From NCBI RefSeq assembly GCF_002795245.1, contig NZ_PGVG01000003.1, forward strand, positions 1 through 64,000: a stretch of DNA of 64,000 nucleotides. The letters run 5' to 3'. Below, in pieces: positions 38,503-47,584 of this stretch. The notes beneath the pieces are model-generated. The model was not told where the DNA came from. It ran no database searches and saw nothing but the letters and a program-made list of their open reading frames with translations. Each line of letters opens with the position of its first letter. The first letter of the stretch is position 1. Position numbers and translations under genes: made by a program. Origin of the DNA: Bradyrhizobium forestalis. GTDB lineage: Bacteria; Pseudomonadota; Alphaproteobacteria; Rhizobiales; Xanthobacteraceae.

Positions 38503-39513
38503 ATGATGCAACCTATCGTCAGAAATTCCCTGCTCGTCTTGTTCGTCGGCCTCCTGTGCGCCGGAACGATCACGTTGGCACAGGACGACATCACCGCGCG
38601 TGGAATCGAAGCCTTCCGCGATACCTGCCTGAGGCCGGACGTGCGCTCGGAAACGATTTACCAGTGGGCGGCAGACAAGGACCTGAAGATCGTCCAGGGG
38701 CAAGGGCCGGAGCGCGCCGGAGGGAAACAGCTCACATGGGAAGTCGCTAGGTCAGGTGATGCGACGGTGTTGCTGCAGGCTTACATCAACAGTCCGGGAC
38801 ATCTGCACTGCTCAGTGTATTTTAGCGAACAGCGCGACAGCAGGAAACAAGTAGAGGCATTCTTTCTGGAGGAGATGAAGCGTCATCCCAACGCGCAGCA
38901 GTTGCAACCGGGGGCGGGTCCGGGCTCAACAGCCTATACCTTCATCGATGAAAAAGTTCTTTATGGCTATTTCGATGGACGTAAGAACGATCAAGACAAG
39001 CCGCACATTTTCCTGACAGCTTTCGGGCCTCTACGTCCGTCCAACACCACCGTCCCGAGATCCTTTGCTACTCAGGAACGCAGCTACCGGCTCTTCGTCA
39101 CCGCGTGTCTGGCGCGCTTCCCCGACATCGAAAGCATCGGGGAATATGCAGTGCACGACTTGGGCTGGAAGTCACAGTCAGCACTGCAGACGCAGCCATA
39201 TCACAACGAATGGAGCTTGTGGGACCCATTTGACGAGATGGGGCCGTACGCTCTCGAACTGATACGCTTGAACGGATTCAAATCATGCGCGCTTCACTTC
39301 GACCTTCGTGCGGCTGTGCCGATGGAGCGATTGATCCGCAGCTTTGCGCTTGTCCACGCGGACGCCCGCTATCGGAACCTGCCGCGAAAGCCGAACGAGC
39401 AGATCGAGTACTACTCGGGATTGATTGGAGGCACGCAGACTCTTCTTAGCTTGCGAACGGACGAAGCAGGGCGTCACGGCGAGCTTAGAGTGTTCGTCGA
39501 GACCCCACACTGA
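38503..39513 (+). CDS. Exported protein with an internally duplicated domain
   Basis: This 336-residue protein is not recognised. The N-terminus is a probable signal peptide (NSLLVLFVGLLCAGTITLA, cleavage near AQDD). The mature part seems to be two versions of one domain, about residues 30-175 and 185-335. Each opens with a helix ending in a cysteine pattern (FRDTCL / FVTACL). Each has a strand with another cysteine (LHCSVYF / KSCALHF), then a long helix with a charged end (EEMKRHPNA / ALVHADARY) and a beta-rich tail. It is upstream of, and convergent with, the TIR-WD40-TPR gene. Composition is less GC-rich than the transporter operons. Confidence 0.7.
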   Translation: MMQPIVRNSLLVLFVGLLCAGTITLAQDDITARGIEAFRDTCLRPDVRSETIYQWAADKDLKIVQGQGPERAGGKQLTWEVARSGDATVLLQAYINSPGHLHCSVYFSEQRDSRKQVEAFFLEEMKRHPNAQQLQPGAGPGSTAYTFIDEKVLYGYFDGRKNDQDKPHIFLTAFGPLRPSNTTVPRSFATQERSYRLFVTACLARFPDIESIGEYAVHDLGWKSQSALQTQPYHNEWSLWDPFDEMGPYALELIRLNGFKSCALHFDLRAAVPMERLIRSFALVHADARYRNLPRKPNEQIEYYSGLIGGTQTLLSLRTDEAGRHGELRVFVETPH

Positions 39514-39639
39514 CCAGCGGTTGGCAGCCCGTAGGCCTTCCTCAAGGATACAGCTGCTGCTTGTCCACGACGAAATCGCTGTCCTGCGAAGAGGCTGCCG
39601 ATGATGCAACCTCTTCGTCCGTTGCCCTGAAGGGCGGCT

Positions 39640-42384
39640 CTATAGCTTGCGCTGGAGCTCCGCGAGCACTTCAGGTGTCACGGGGTTCTCGCCGCGCTCC
39701 AGCTGCGCAATCCACGATTTTCTTTGCGCGATGACGTCGTCGATCCCATCTGCTAGCGACGAAAGATCGAGAAAATCGCGAAAATCTGCCAGCGCCCCCC
39801 GGAGGTTGCCAACCGCCGCCCGCGCGAGACCGCGGCTATCGACGCTACCCATACGATTGAAACCTTCGGTCATCTCGACGGCACGCCCGCAAGCGAACAA
39901 CACATCGGCTGCGTGCCCCCATACGCTGCCGTTCCAGCAAAGCTGGTTCCACTGCTCGCTCGTCATCTCTCGCTTCGGATCGAGCTCCAATGCGCGCTCC
40001 AGCGTCGCGAGAGCCTGCTTGATGTCACCGCGATAGGACAGGGTCATCCCTCTATTGATGAGGCCACCCGCCGCGCGCTGCGCGACCTGTCGCGGATCGA
40101 AGTCGAGAGTCGCGTCAAGCTCTTTGGCTTTTGTGTAGAGCGGCAGCGCTGCTTCGAAATCGCCTTCCAAGGCTCGTCGTTCGCCTTCACGACGAAAATG
40201 CGCAGCACTGGCTTTTCTCGCGAGGGCATCAGCATCGAGTTTCCGCGATGGATCGAGCACGATCGCTTTGCGAAGCAAGGCTACTCCGCCGTCGATATCG
40301 CCGTCCTCTGCCGCCGCCGTGCCGCGGTAGACGAGACCATCCGCAGCGAAGCGATTCAGTTCCGCCCGACGATCGCGCGGTTTCTCGCCGGGATAGGTTA
40401 GTTCGTCCGCCCGCCGGTACAAAACACTGGCGCGATCGATTTTGCCGGCACGCGCGAGCTGTTCCACCATGAGATAATAGTCGGGGTGCACCGAGTGCCG
40501 GGGGCACGTGCGTTCGTATGGAATGTCTGCGCCGACGAATTGCTCCCACGCCCGCGCGGGTAGATTGTCGGGAACATCCTTGCATATGTCGTCGGCCAGC
40601 AAGCCCGTCGGAACGCGCCATGTCTGTAGGCTGACGCGATGGTCGCCGCTCTCGCCGGCGGTGCCGGTCGCGACGAGACGCGAGCCATCGTCGCTGTATG
40701 CGATGGACTCCGTGGTGGCGGCCCGCGTAAGAACGATCGGCGGCGCATCGAGATTGGCGAGCTGGCGCAGTTGAACGTCCGGGGTGACTGTGCCGATGGC
40801 GAGCATGCTTCCGTCCGGGCTGAACGCTACGCCCGACGCTGGCTCGGCGTGGGCGACGGTTCTGGGCTCCATGACTTGGCCGCTCAGCCGCCAGATCGCG
40901 ACGGTTCGACCGATGCCCGCAGCGAGCTCTTGACCGTCGCGCGTGAACGCAAGCGACGACTTGACCACATTCTCGGGACCTACGAGCATTTTCGGCGCTG
41001 CGTCGATCGGCGCGGTGCGATCCCAAAGCAGAACTCTGCCGGTCGACGTTCCGGCTGCGACTGTCTTCCCGTCCGGGCTGAAAGCCAGCGAAAGTATCGA
41101 TCCGCTCGGGGCACGCATGAGCTGCGGTTCCGCGGCGGCGTCAGACAGATTCCAGATGCGCACCGTGGCATCGTCGCCGCCCGAGGCCAGGGACTTTCCG
41201 TCAGGGCTGAAGGCAACGGCACGAACGTATTGGATATGGCTGCGGAGCACCCGCGACGTGGGCTCGCCTTGCGACAGGTTCCAGACTCGCACGGTATGGT
41301 CCCAACTCCCGGAGGCCAGTGTTGTGCCGTCCGGACTGAACGCGAGAGCGACGACATTGGTCATGTGACCCTTCAGAAGGCGCGGGGGCGCATCTGCCTC
41401 CGTAAGACTCCAGAGGTTGATCACGTCATCTGTGCCCGATGCGAGAAGCGTTCCCTGCCGGTTCACTGCGGTAACGTGGGTTGGCCTGTCGGCGCGCATC
41501 TCCACCGTCGTCGTTGCCGGGGTCTTGGTGTTGATGCGGAGAGCCGCGTCCACTTCCGCGAGCGCTTCGCCGTTGACGCGCTCGTTGAAGAGGAATGCCT
41601 GTCGGGCGAGCAGCTTGCCCCATTTTGCGGTGCCGCGCTCCGCCTGCTCGATTGCGTGGCCTGCCGCCAGCTTGACCAGCGCGACGATACGTCTGTGCTC
41701 GGCCTGGTCACGCTGTCTCACGGCTTCACGTTGTGAGAAAAGTGTGACGACGAAAGCAATCGACAGCAGCGCGATGACGCCGGAGACGGTCCCGATCGCG
41801 ACGGCCCGCCGCCTTGTCGCGCGCTTGCGGTCCCGTTGTTCGATTTCGCTGCGGCTCAGTTCAAGCAGGTTTGCGAGCAGCGTGTACCAGGAGCCATGGA
41901 ACGTGCCCTTGTCGGGCTTGTCCCTGCGCGCGTCGAAATTGCGATAGTCGCCGGCCAGCGGCATTTGCATCGCTTCGCAGAGCGCGTCTGGGAAGGCTTT
42001 CAGTGCCTCCTGATCAGGCGAGGCCTCGTTGTTGGGAAGCCCACCGATGAGAAGCGGAATGATGTTCTCCGCGCCGCGCGCCGCGGCGAACTGTTTGACC
42101 TCGTCGTTGACGAACGCGCTCGCGCGCGCGTGCGGTGAGCAGAGCAGGATGAGTTTGCGCGAATCGCGCAGGTGACGCGCGATCGATTGATGATATTCGA
42201 CGCCGGTCAGGTCACTTTGATCGCGAAAGACCCGCAGTCGGCGAGCGGGCACGCCCAGACCCTTCGGTGGCGCGTAAGCTGCCAACGCGCGCTCGAGCAG
42301 CTGCGCAAATTGCAGATCCTTCCGCGAGTAGCTGATGAACATGTCATGGGCGAAGGACGATTCGACCGGCGCTGGCGAGCTCAT
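39640..42384 (-). CDS. TIR domain protein with transmembrane helix, WD40 propeller and TPR repeats
   Basis: This is a 914-residue multidomain protein. Residues 12-115 form a TIR-type domain: HDMFISYSRKD at the start, VFRDQSDLTG as the box 2-like loop, and SAFVNDE with Glu95 where NAD-cleaving TIRs keep their catalytic glutamate. A single hydrophobic helix (about 194-216, GTVSGVIALLSIAFVVTLF) follows. Residues about 300-600 hold WD40 repeats (VVALAFSPDGTTLASGSWDHTVRVWNL in part, with further copies). The last 250 residues read as TPR-like helices (DGGVALLRKAIVLDPSRK, IKQALATLERALELDPKRE). AGGAG six bases before the ATG at 42384 sets the start; the frame is open to 42462. The role is unknown; signalling or defence is possible. 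Confidence 0.8.
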   Translation of the reverse strand: MSSPAPVESSFAHDMFISYSRKDLQFAQLLERALAAYAPPKGLGVPARRLRVFRDQSDLTGVEYHQSIARHLRDSRKLILLCSPHARASAFVNDEVKQFAAARGAENIIPLLIGGLPNNEASPDQEALKAFPDALCEAMQMPLAGDYRNFDARRDKPDKGTFHGSWYTLLANLLELSRSEIEQRDRKRATRRRAVAIGTVSGVIALLSIAFVVTLFSQREAVRQRDQAEHRRIVALVKLAAGHAIEQAERGTAKWGKLLARQAFLFNERVNGEALAEVDAALRINTKTPATTTVEMRADRPTHVTAVNRQGTLLASGTDDVINLWSLTEADAPPRLLKGHMTNVVALAFSPDGTTLASGSWDHTVRVWNLSQGEPTSRVLRSHIQYVRAVAFSPDGKSLASGGDDATVRIWNLSDAAAEPQLMRAPSGSILSLAFSPDGKTVAAGTSTGRVLLWDRTAPIDAAPKMLVGPENVVKSSLAFTRDGQELAAGIGRTVAIWRLSGQVMEPRTVAHAEPASGVAFSPDGSMLAIGTVTPDVQLRQLANLDAPPIVLTRAATTESIAYSDDGSRLVATGTAGESGDHRVSLQTWRVPTGLLADDICKDVPDNLPARAWEQFVGADIPYERTCPRHSVHPDYYLMVEQLARAGKIDRASVLYRRADELTYPGEKPRDRRAELNRFAADGLVYRGTAAAEDGDIDGGVALLRKAIVLDPSRKLDADALARKASAAHFRREGERRALEGDFEAALPLYTKAKELDATLDFDPRQVAQRAAGGLINRGMTLSYRGDIKQALATLERALELDPKREMTSEQWNQLCWNGSVWGHAADVLFACGRAVEMTEGFNRMGSVDSRGLARAAVGNLRGALADFRDFLDLSSLADGIDDVIAQRKSWIAQLERGENPVTPEVLAELQRKL

Positions 42385-42774
42385 CGAGGCTCCTATTTCG
42401 CACCGGGGGTCTTCACACGCCCGCTTTGATCGTGGCGGCGAGAGCTTGCTCGCACCGGTCAAAGATACAGCAAGATGGTGTGCGTAAGAGCGTGCTCGTC
42501 ATGATCGCCCTCGAGGTCAGCAGATAGTAATCTTGAGATAAAACAACTATTGCTGTCAATCGCAACCATTCAAAGTTGCGGCCCGAAACGCCCCTGCTTA
42601 TAGGGTGGAGCTTTCACGGTACCAACAAGCCCGAGACGTCGCGCGTCAGGAGTGTGGAGAGGACGTTGCGAAAAGCGGCTGCGATCGGCAGCTCAGGACC
42701 CATTGCGGACGTTGGCAGCCCTGCACCGCAAGGCGAGCATGTGAGCCACCGCGGGCCTGGATTTCGCCGCCGGT
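42385..42774. other. Intergenic stretch upstream of the TIR gene
   Basis: These 390 bases hold no gene I can support. The part at 42520-42560 is AT-rich (AGATAAAACAACTATTG) and may hold the TIR gene's promoter. The plus-strand open frame at 42576-42806 has no ribosome binding site and no recognisable product. Confidence 0.4.
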
Positions 42775-43101
42775 CTAGTGTGAGGGACCGCAGTTCAGAT
42801 CTTTGATCCTCCCGGCGCCGTCAAACGCAAAATGCGCAGTCATGACACCAGTACTGGTGCTGTACGTGATAATGATCCCGTCGTGCGAGGGATTGAGATC
42901 GTCCAACTGGCCTGCCGGATAGTCTCGGAGACGATCGAACCAATAGGCACGAAGTGCCTCGCGGCCGGTAATGGTTTTGACGCCGCTGCAGCCGCAGTGC
43001 ACCACGGCATCTTCGGCATACATTTCCAAGATCGCCTCGATATCGCCCGCGCGGTAGGCATCCAGCCAGTCAATCGCAACGGCCATCGGGTCAAATGACA
43101 T
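42775..43101 (-). CDS. SnoaL/NTF2-like protein
   Basis: This is a 108-residue protein of the NTF2-like fold. The opening AVAIDWLDAYRAGDIEAILEMYAEDAVVHC is characteristic (given here in part): a helix pair followed by the strand that carries pocket residues. Then come GREALRAYWFDRLRD and a beta sheet ending in RIKDLNCG. Members are small polyketide-type isomerases or binding proteins, and the activity cannot be assigned. AGGTGA lies just before the ATG at 43101; a GTG three codons upstream (43110) is possible. Confidence 0.72.
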   Translation of the reverse strand: MSFDPMAVAIDWLDAYRAGDIEAILEMYAEDAVVHCGCSGVKTITGREALRAYWFDRLRDYPAGQLDDLNPSHDGIIITYSTSTGVMTAHFAFDGAGRIKDLNCGPSH

Positions 43102-43252
43102 ATTTCTCACCTATAAGCCGTCAAAATTTACTATTTTAGGTAGGGTTAATCCCGCTAAGCCTCTTTATCCAATCGATTAATTGTTTTTTAATACCCTCAC
43201 CCGGCCCCGGCCATATGCCGAAGCACATAGTTGCCGGGCCGAGGCAGAGTCC

Positions 43253-46200
43253 ATGTTAGATGTGACTGCCAAGCAGGGGATATCCGCGCGCATCCGGCTC
43301 GTGATCGGAGATCGACAGCCGATCGTGCTACAGGGGCTGAAATCGGTACTCGGGGCACAGGATGACTTCGACGTTGTCGCATCGTCCAGCGATGGGACGA
43401 ACTGCCTCGAGGCAATCCGGAATTTGACACCCGACGTCGCGCTTCTTGCTGACACGCTGCCAGATCTGACGGTAACCGAGATCCTCGCGATTGCGAAAGC
43501 CGAGAATCTCCCCACGCGCCTGGTGTTCTTTACCGACTCCGAATCCAACTACGATCTAACCGCAGCGATTGCTGCCGGCGCCTGCAGCGCAATTTCGAAG
43601 TCCGCCCCTCCCGACATCATGCTGCGATCACTGCGACTGACGACGAAGTGCAGTATGTCGCCCGAGCAGTTCGATCTCCCGTCAACCGGCACGGACACTG
43701 ACGGCGGCGGCAAAATTGAAAAGATGCTGAGACTATTGACGCATCGGGAACGTCAAATTGTCCGACTAGTATCAGAAGGAATGTCGAACAAGGAGATCGC
43801 GCGCCAGCTGAACCTGTCCCCAGGGACAGTCAAAGTACACCTGTACAATATTTTTCAGAAGCTTGAGATCACCAACAGAACTGTGCTCGCTACCCTCGCG
43901 TTGCTGCAGCGCCCCTCCGGCTTCGGCACGCTCGCGCTGGCGTTTCTGGCGATCGCCATTGCGGACGAACTCAAGGCGTCGGAAGCGAACGACTTGCTTC
44001 CGAATGACGACAGCATTGGCCACGCGGGAGAGCACGCCGAATTTGAGCCTTGGAAAAAAGCCATTCTCCGGCACCTCGTCGTCTGGGAAACCGCCGAGAC
44101 GCCTCCGCTCACCCAGAGAGACCTTTTTGCCAAGCCGAGCCAAATCACGAGCCCGGCGGCGGCAATGGAGGCGCTGCACGCGGCCGAGCAATCTGCAGGC
44201 TCGAGACCGTGGAAAGACCACGGTTCCGTTGGGTCGAGCACGCCCAATCCTGCTACGCCTTTGCTGCGAGGAATGAACGACACACAGATTGGAGGTGACC
44301 CGACCCTGGAGCATCTATTCCCGCGGCTTGCTTCCAATCCGATGTCGCTTCAGGGAGGGTATGGCACCTTCGCCACTCTCGCCGGTGCGTTGATCTATGC
44401 ACTGCACGAACCGCATCTCGGCGTACAGTCGCATGACTCGGGTAAAGGGTCGATCGACAGCTTCGTGGCCGTCACCGGAGAGAATGCGCCCACAAAAGTG
44501 GCCGCGATCACCGATGCTGGCGCTCATCATGGAGACAACTCAGCCCCGGCTTTCCCTTCGCACGGGTACCAGCCGCCTTCCGCGTTTGTGATCACCGCAA
44601 ACGACGGCGTTGCTGATGCTCAGGGCCAAGTCAGCCATGGCGCTGTGAGCGACGCCGTGGGTGGCGACCTCCAAAAGCCTATTGGCTTGTTGGACTTTGG
44701 TCACGATGCCGGCATTGGCGGATACAGCCGCGATCAACTGATGGGCGGCAACGTTGAAAACGTTGTTCATCGCTCCCCGATCGATTCCAGTTCTACCTCT
44801 TCCAGCGCGGCCTTTGATTTCGGATCCGGATCGAGCAGGATCAATCTTGCGGCTTTCGGAGCGCTTGCGTGGCTGCACATGACCGCAGCAAGCAAGTCCA
44901 TACCGCCACATACACTTGCCTGGATCTACAACTCCGCAAGCAATGAAACGATCGTCTATGTGAATCCGACCGATCGTAGTCTCGATATCGGGGATCGCGG
45001 CCTCGTGGAAATCCATCTGCAGGGGATCGTATCCATTGCGGAGTCGGATTTCGTCGGCCCGCCAGAAGGCGCGGCTGTCGCGATCACCTTGGAAGAGCTG
45101 GAAGGAGCGCTGATATCGGTGGCCGCAACCGATGAGACTGTTCTGAGTGCGGACAATGTCCATGTCGGGGCGAGCGAGAACACGATCGGGACGGAGGGAG
45201 GCTGGACCAGACTGGCCGACGACGGCTTGAGCTTTCAATTCGGGCAGACTCGGGCCGGCTCAGGGGCATCGACGAGGTTCGGAACCTTCGCGAGCGATTC
45301 GGCGGATGCAACGGAAGAGAGCGATGGTGCCTCTCGCGTGTCGGTCCGCGCATCATCAATCGAGCCTGCTCATGGCGCGACGGCTGCGACATTTGCAAAC
45401 CTCACCTTCAAGAGTGAGCCGATCAAGACGGACACCGGCATGTTGTCGACTGGGCCGTACGAGATGGTCGGACCGAGCGTGGCAGCGGCCGATAGCGCGG
45501 ACCGCGGCAACTCGCAGCCCGCCTCGGAGCCAGAGCCTGCAAAGCCAGCAGCCACGGACTCGGCTAACGCCGGCTCCAAACCGGGCAACGACGTCGGCAA
45601 TGACGCCGAGCATCACGCTCCGGCTTCGAAGGCTACGCCGGGGTCGGCGAAGAAGGCAGAACCAGGCGGCGCGGAACACGGTAAATCGGAGCACGATTCA
45701 CACTCAACCGCTGCAAACGCACCGGCAGCAGCCGAGATCGTCGAACCTAGCGTCGCAACGGCCGACAGCGCGGACCGCGGCAACTCGCAGCACGCTGCGG
45801 AGCCGAGCTCTGCGAAGGCGGCGGCCATAGAGATGGCCGAAGCGAGGTCCACACCGGACAACGGCGTCGGCAATGACAACGAGCATCACTCCTCGGCTTC
45901 GGACGGTTCGCGAGGGGCAGCGAAGAAGGCAGAACCAGGCGACGGCGTCGAACATGGCAGCTCGGGCCACGATCTCCACCCAAGCTCTGCAAACGCACCG
46001 GCAGCAGCCGAGATCGTCGACCCGAGCGTCGCAATCGCCGACGGCGCCGGCCGCAGTAACTCGCAGCACGCTTTGGAGCTAGGGTCTGCAAAGGTGACAG
46101 CTACGGAGGTGACTGAAGCCGACTTCATACCGGGCAACGGCATCGGCAATGGCGCCGAGCATCACGCGCCGGCTTCGGACGGGGCGAGGGCGTCAGCGGC

Positions 46201-46909
46201 AGAGAAGACGGCAGAAGCGACCGTTGTGGAGCACGGTAACTCGCAGCACGGTTTACACTCAACCCCTGCAAACTCACCGGAAGCAGCCGAGAGCGTCGCA
46301 ACGACTGATAGCGCTGGCCGCGGAAACTCGGAGCACGCTTGGGAGCCTGGATCTGCAAAGGCGGTAGCCACGGAGATAACTGAAGCTGACGTCGTCCCAG
46401 GCAACGGCGTCGGCAATGGCGCCGCGCATCACGCCGCGGCTTCGGACGGGGCGGGGGCGCCGGAGAGTACGGCAGAACCGGCCGTCGCGGAACACGGCGA
46501 CTCCGGGCACTCAACTTCCGCAAACACGCCGGAAGGAGGCGAGATTGTCGAACCGAGCGTTGCAGCCGGCGGTGACGCTGGAGGCGGAAACCCGCAGCGG
46601 GCTGCGCAATCTGCTGCAACAGCATCAGAAGCCGCACATCCGACCAAAGCTCCATCCGAGATCGGCGGTGCCGATCAAGAACCGGTGTTCCGCTTCGATA
46701 CCGAGACAGCTCCGTCCGCGCTCGTGACGGTCGTCGATCTCAAAGAACTTAGTGATCCTCTCGATCCGCACATTCCGCTGGGTCACGAAGAGGACCTCGA
46801 GATGATCGTCAAAATGGTCCCTCATGCACTGGACGACCACGCGGCCAACCACGGCAATAATGCTCCGCATCACGGCATTGTACCTGCGTCTCATGACTTG
46901 CTGATTTGA
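43253..46909 (+). CDS. NarL/LuxR-type regulator fused to a long repetitive acidic region
   Basis: The product is 1218 residues, about five times a normal NarL-type regulator. Residues 12-125 are a receiver-like domain (Asp20, Thr94 and Lys116 present). The usual phosphoacceptor position 66 is alanine, with an aspartate at 67. Residues 160-215 are a LuxR helix-turn-helix (HRERQIVRLVSEGMSNKEIA). After a weakly hydrophobic segment the protein continues for 950 residues with little recognisable structure. This part includes a block like those in large secreted Bradyrhizobium repeat proteins (TLAWIYNSASNETIVYVNPT) and then about 4.5 copies of a 90-residue Ala/Glu/His-rich repeat. The ATG at 43253 follows GAGGCAG. 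Confidence 0.75.
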   Translation: MLDVTAKQGISARIRLVIGDRQPIVLQGLKSVLGAQDDFDVVASSSDGTNCLEAIRNLTPDVALLADTLPDLTVTEILAIAKAENLPTRLVFFTDSESNYDLTAAIAAGACSAISKSAPPDIMLRSLRLTTKCSMSPEQFDLPSTGTDTDGGGKIEKMLRLLTHRERQIVRLVSEGMSNKEIARQLNLSPGTVKVHLYNIFQKLEITNRTVLATLALLQRPSGFGTLALAFLAIAIADELKASEANDLLPNDDSIGHAGEHAEFEPWKKAILRHLVVWETAETPPLTQRDLFAKPSQITSPAAAMEALHAAEQSAGSRPWKDHGSVGSSTPNPATPLLRGMNDTQIGGDPTLEHLFPRLASNPMSLQGGYGTFATLAGALIYALHEPHLGVQSHDSGKGSIDSFVAVTGENAPTKVAAITDAGAHHGDNSAPAFPSHGYQPPSAFVITANDGVADAQGQVSHGAVSDAVGGDLQKPIGLLDFGHDAGIGGYSRDQLMGGNVENVVHRSPIDSSSTSSSAAFDFGSGSSRINLAAFGALAWLHMTAASKSIPPHTLAWIYNSASNETIVYVNPTDRSLDIGDRGLVEIHLQGIVSIAESDFVGPPEGAAVAITLEELEGALISVAATDETVLSADNVHVGASENTIGTEGGWTRLADDGLSFQFGQTRAGSGASTRFGTFASDSADATEESDGASRVSVRASSIEPAHGATAATFANLTFKSEPIKTDTGMLSTGPYEMVGPSVAAADSADRGNSQPASEPEPAKPAATDSANAGSKPGNDVGNDAEHHAPASKATPGSAKKAEPGGAEHGKSEHDSHSTAANAPAAAEIVEPSVATADSADRGNSQHAAEPSSAKAAAIEMAEARSTPDNGVGNDNEHHSSASDGSRGAAKKAEPGDGVEHGSSGHDLHPSSANAPAAAEIVDPSVAIADGAGRSNSQHALELGSAKVTATEVTEADFIPGNGIGNGAEHHAPASDGARASAAEKTAEATVVEHGNSQHGLHSTPANSPEAAESVATTDSAGRGNSEHAWEPGSAKAVATEITEADVVPGNGVGNGAAHHAAASDGAGAPESTAEPAVAEHGDSGHSTSANTPEGGEIVEPSVAAGGDAGGGNPQRAAQSAATASEAAHPTKAPSEIGGADQEPVFRFDTETAPSALVTVVDLKELSDPLDPHIPLGHEEDLEMIVKMVPHALDDHAANHGNNAPHHGIVPASHDLLI
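45467..46660 (+). repeat. Tandem 90-residue coding repeats within the regulator fusion
   Basis: Four full copies and a partial one begin at about 45467, 45740, 46016, 46289 and 46547 (units of 273, 276, 273 and 258 bases). Each unit runs PSVA..DSA.RGNSQHA, then a P.NG(V/I)GN..EHH block, then a VEHG.S.H segment and ANAPAAAEI. Copies share many positions in both protein and DNA, so the array arose by tandem duplication and has since diverged, the last units most. Confidence 0.8.
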
Positions 46910-46920
46910 ATCGTTGCATC

Positions 46921-46950
46921 GCGGCGCACCGTTCGACAACGATGCGCCGC
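46921..46950. terminator. Bidirectional terminator between convergent genes
   Basis: GCGGCGCA and TGCGCCGC form an 8-bp perfect stem with a 14-base loop. It lies in the 48-base gap between the end of the regulator fusion (46909) and the end of the convergent esterase gene (46958). Position and symmetry suggest it ends transcription from both sides. Confidence 0.6.
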
Positions 46951-46957
46951 TGTCTGA

Positions 46958-47584
46958 TCATGCGGCCTTGGCGTCGACGTTGCCGATCCAGTCGCGGGCC
47001 AGCGTCACGTCGGCTTGCGACAATTGGTGGCCTGCCGGCAGGACCCTGTGGGTCACGCTCGCTCCTGCTTGCGAGAGCAGAGCCGCTAGCCGTGCCGAAT
47101 TGCTTGCCGGCACGATCGGGTCGCCCTGACCTGAGAGGAGCAGAACGGGCTTGCCTGCAATATCGGCGTTCGGTGGATCCGACAGCGGCACCATGGCGCG
47201 CAGCAGGATCGCACCGGACAACGCCTCCGGCCTCTGCAGCAACAGCGCCGCCGCGATGTTGGCGCCGTTGGAGAAACCGACCGCGATCGGCGCGGCGAGG
47301 CCGTAGCGCTGCCGCGCCTCCGCGACGAAGTCACCGAGCTCGCGCGCGCGGCGGCGTACGTCGTCCTCGTCGAACACGCCCTCGGCGAGGCGGCGGAAGA
47401 AGCGCGGCATGCCGTGCTCGAGCACGCGGCCGCGCGGCGCGAGCAGGGCGGATCCCGGCGAGATCAACTTGCCGAGTCCGAGCAGGTCGTTCTCGTCGCC
47501 GCCGGTGCCGTGCAGCAGAAGCAGAGGAGGGGAGCCCGCGCTGGTCGCGGGCTCGAAGCGATGGATGAATGCGGTTTCGGTCAT
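46958..47584 (-). CDS. Alpha/beta hydrolase (phospholipase/carboxylesterase family, MhqD-like)
   Basis: This is a 208-residue alpha/beta hydrolase. Family landmarks are LLLHGTGGDENDLL at the start, the nucleophile elbow VGFSNGANIA near residue 105, the acid in GQGDPIVP near 155 and the histidine in PAGHQLSQAD near 188. It overlaps the ring-cleaving dioxygenase gene by four bases. The pairing of a small esterase with an MhqO-like dioxygenase recalls the Bacillus mhq genes for hydroquinone/quinone stress, where MhqD is the hydrolase. Confidence 0.83.
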   Translation of the reverse strand: MTETAFIHRFEPATSAGSPPLLLLHGTGGDENDLLGLGKLISPGSALLAPRGRVLEHGMPRFFRRLAEGVFDEDDVRRRARELGDFVAEARQRYGLAAPIAVGFSNGANIAAALLLQRPEALSGAILLRAMVPLSDPPNADIAGKPVLLLSGQGDPIVPASNSARLAALLSQAGASVTHRVLPAGHQLSQADVTLARDWIGNVDAKAA

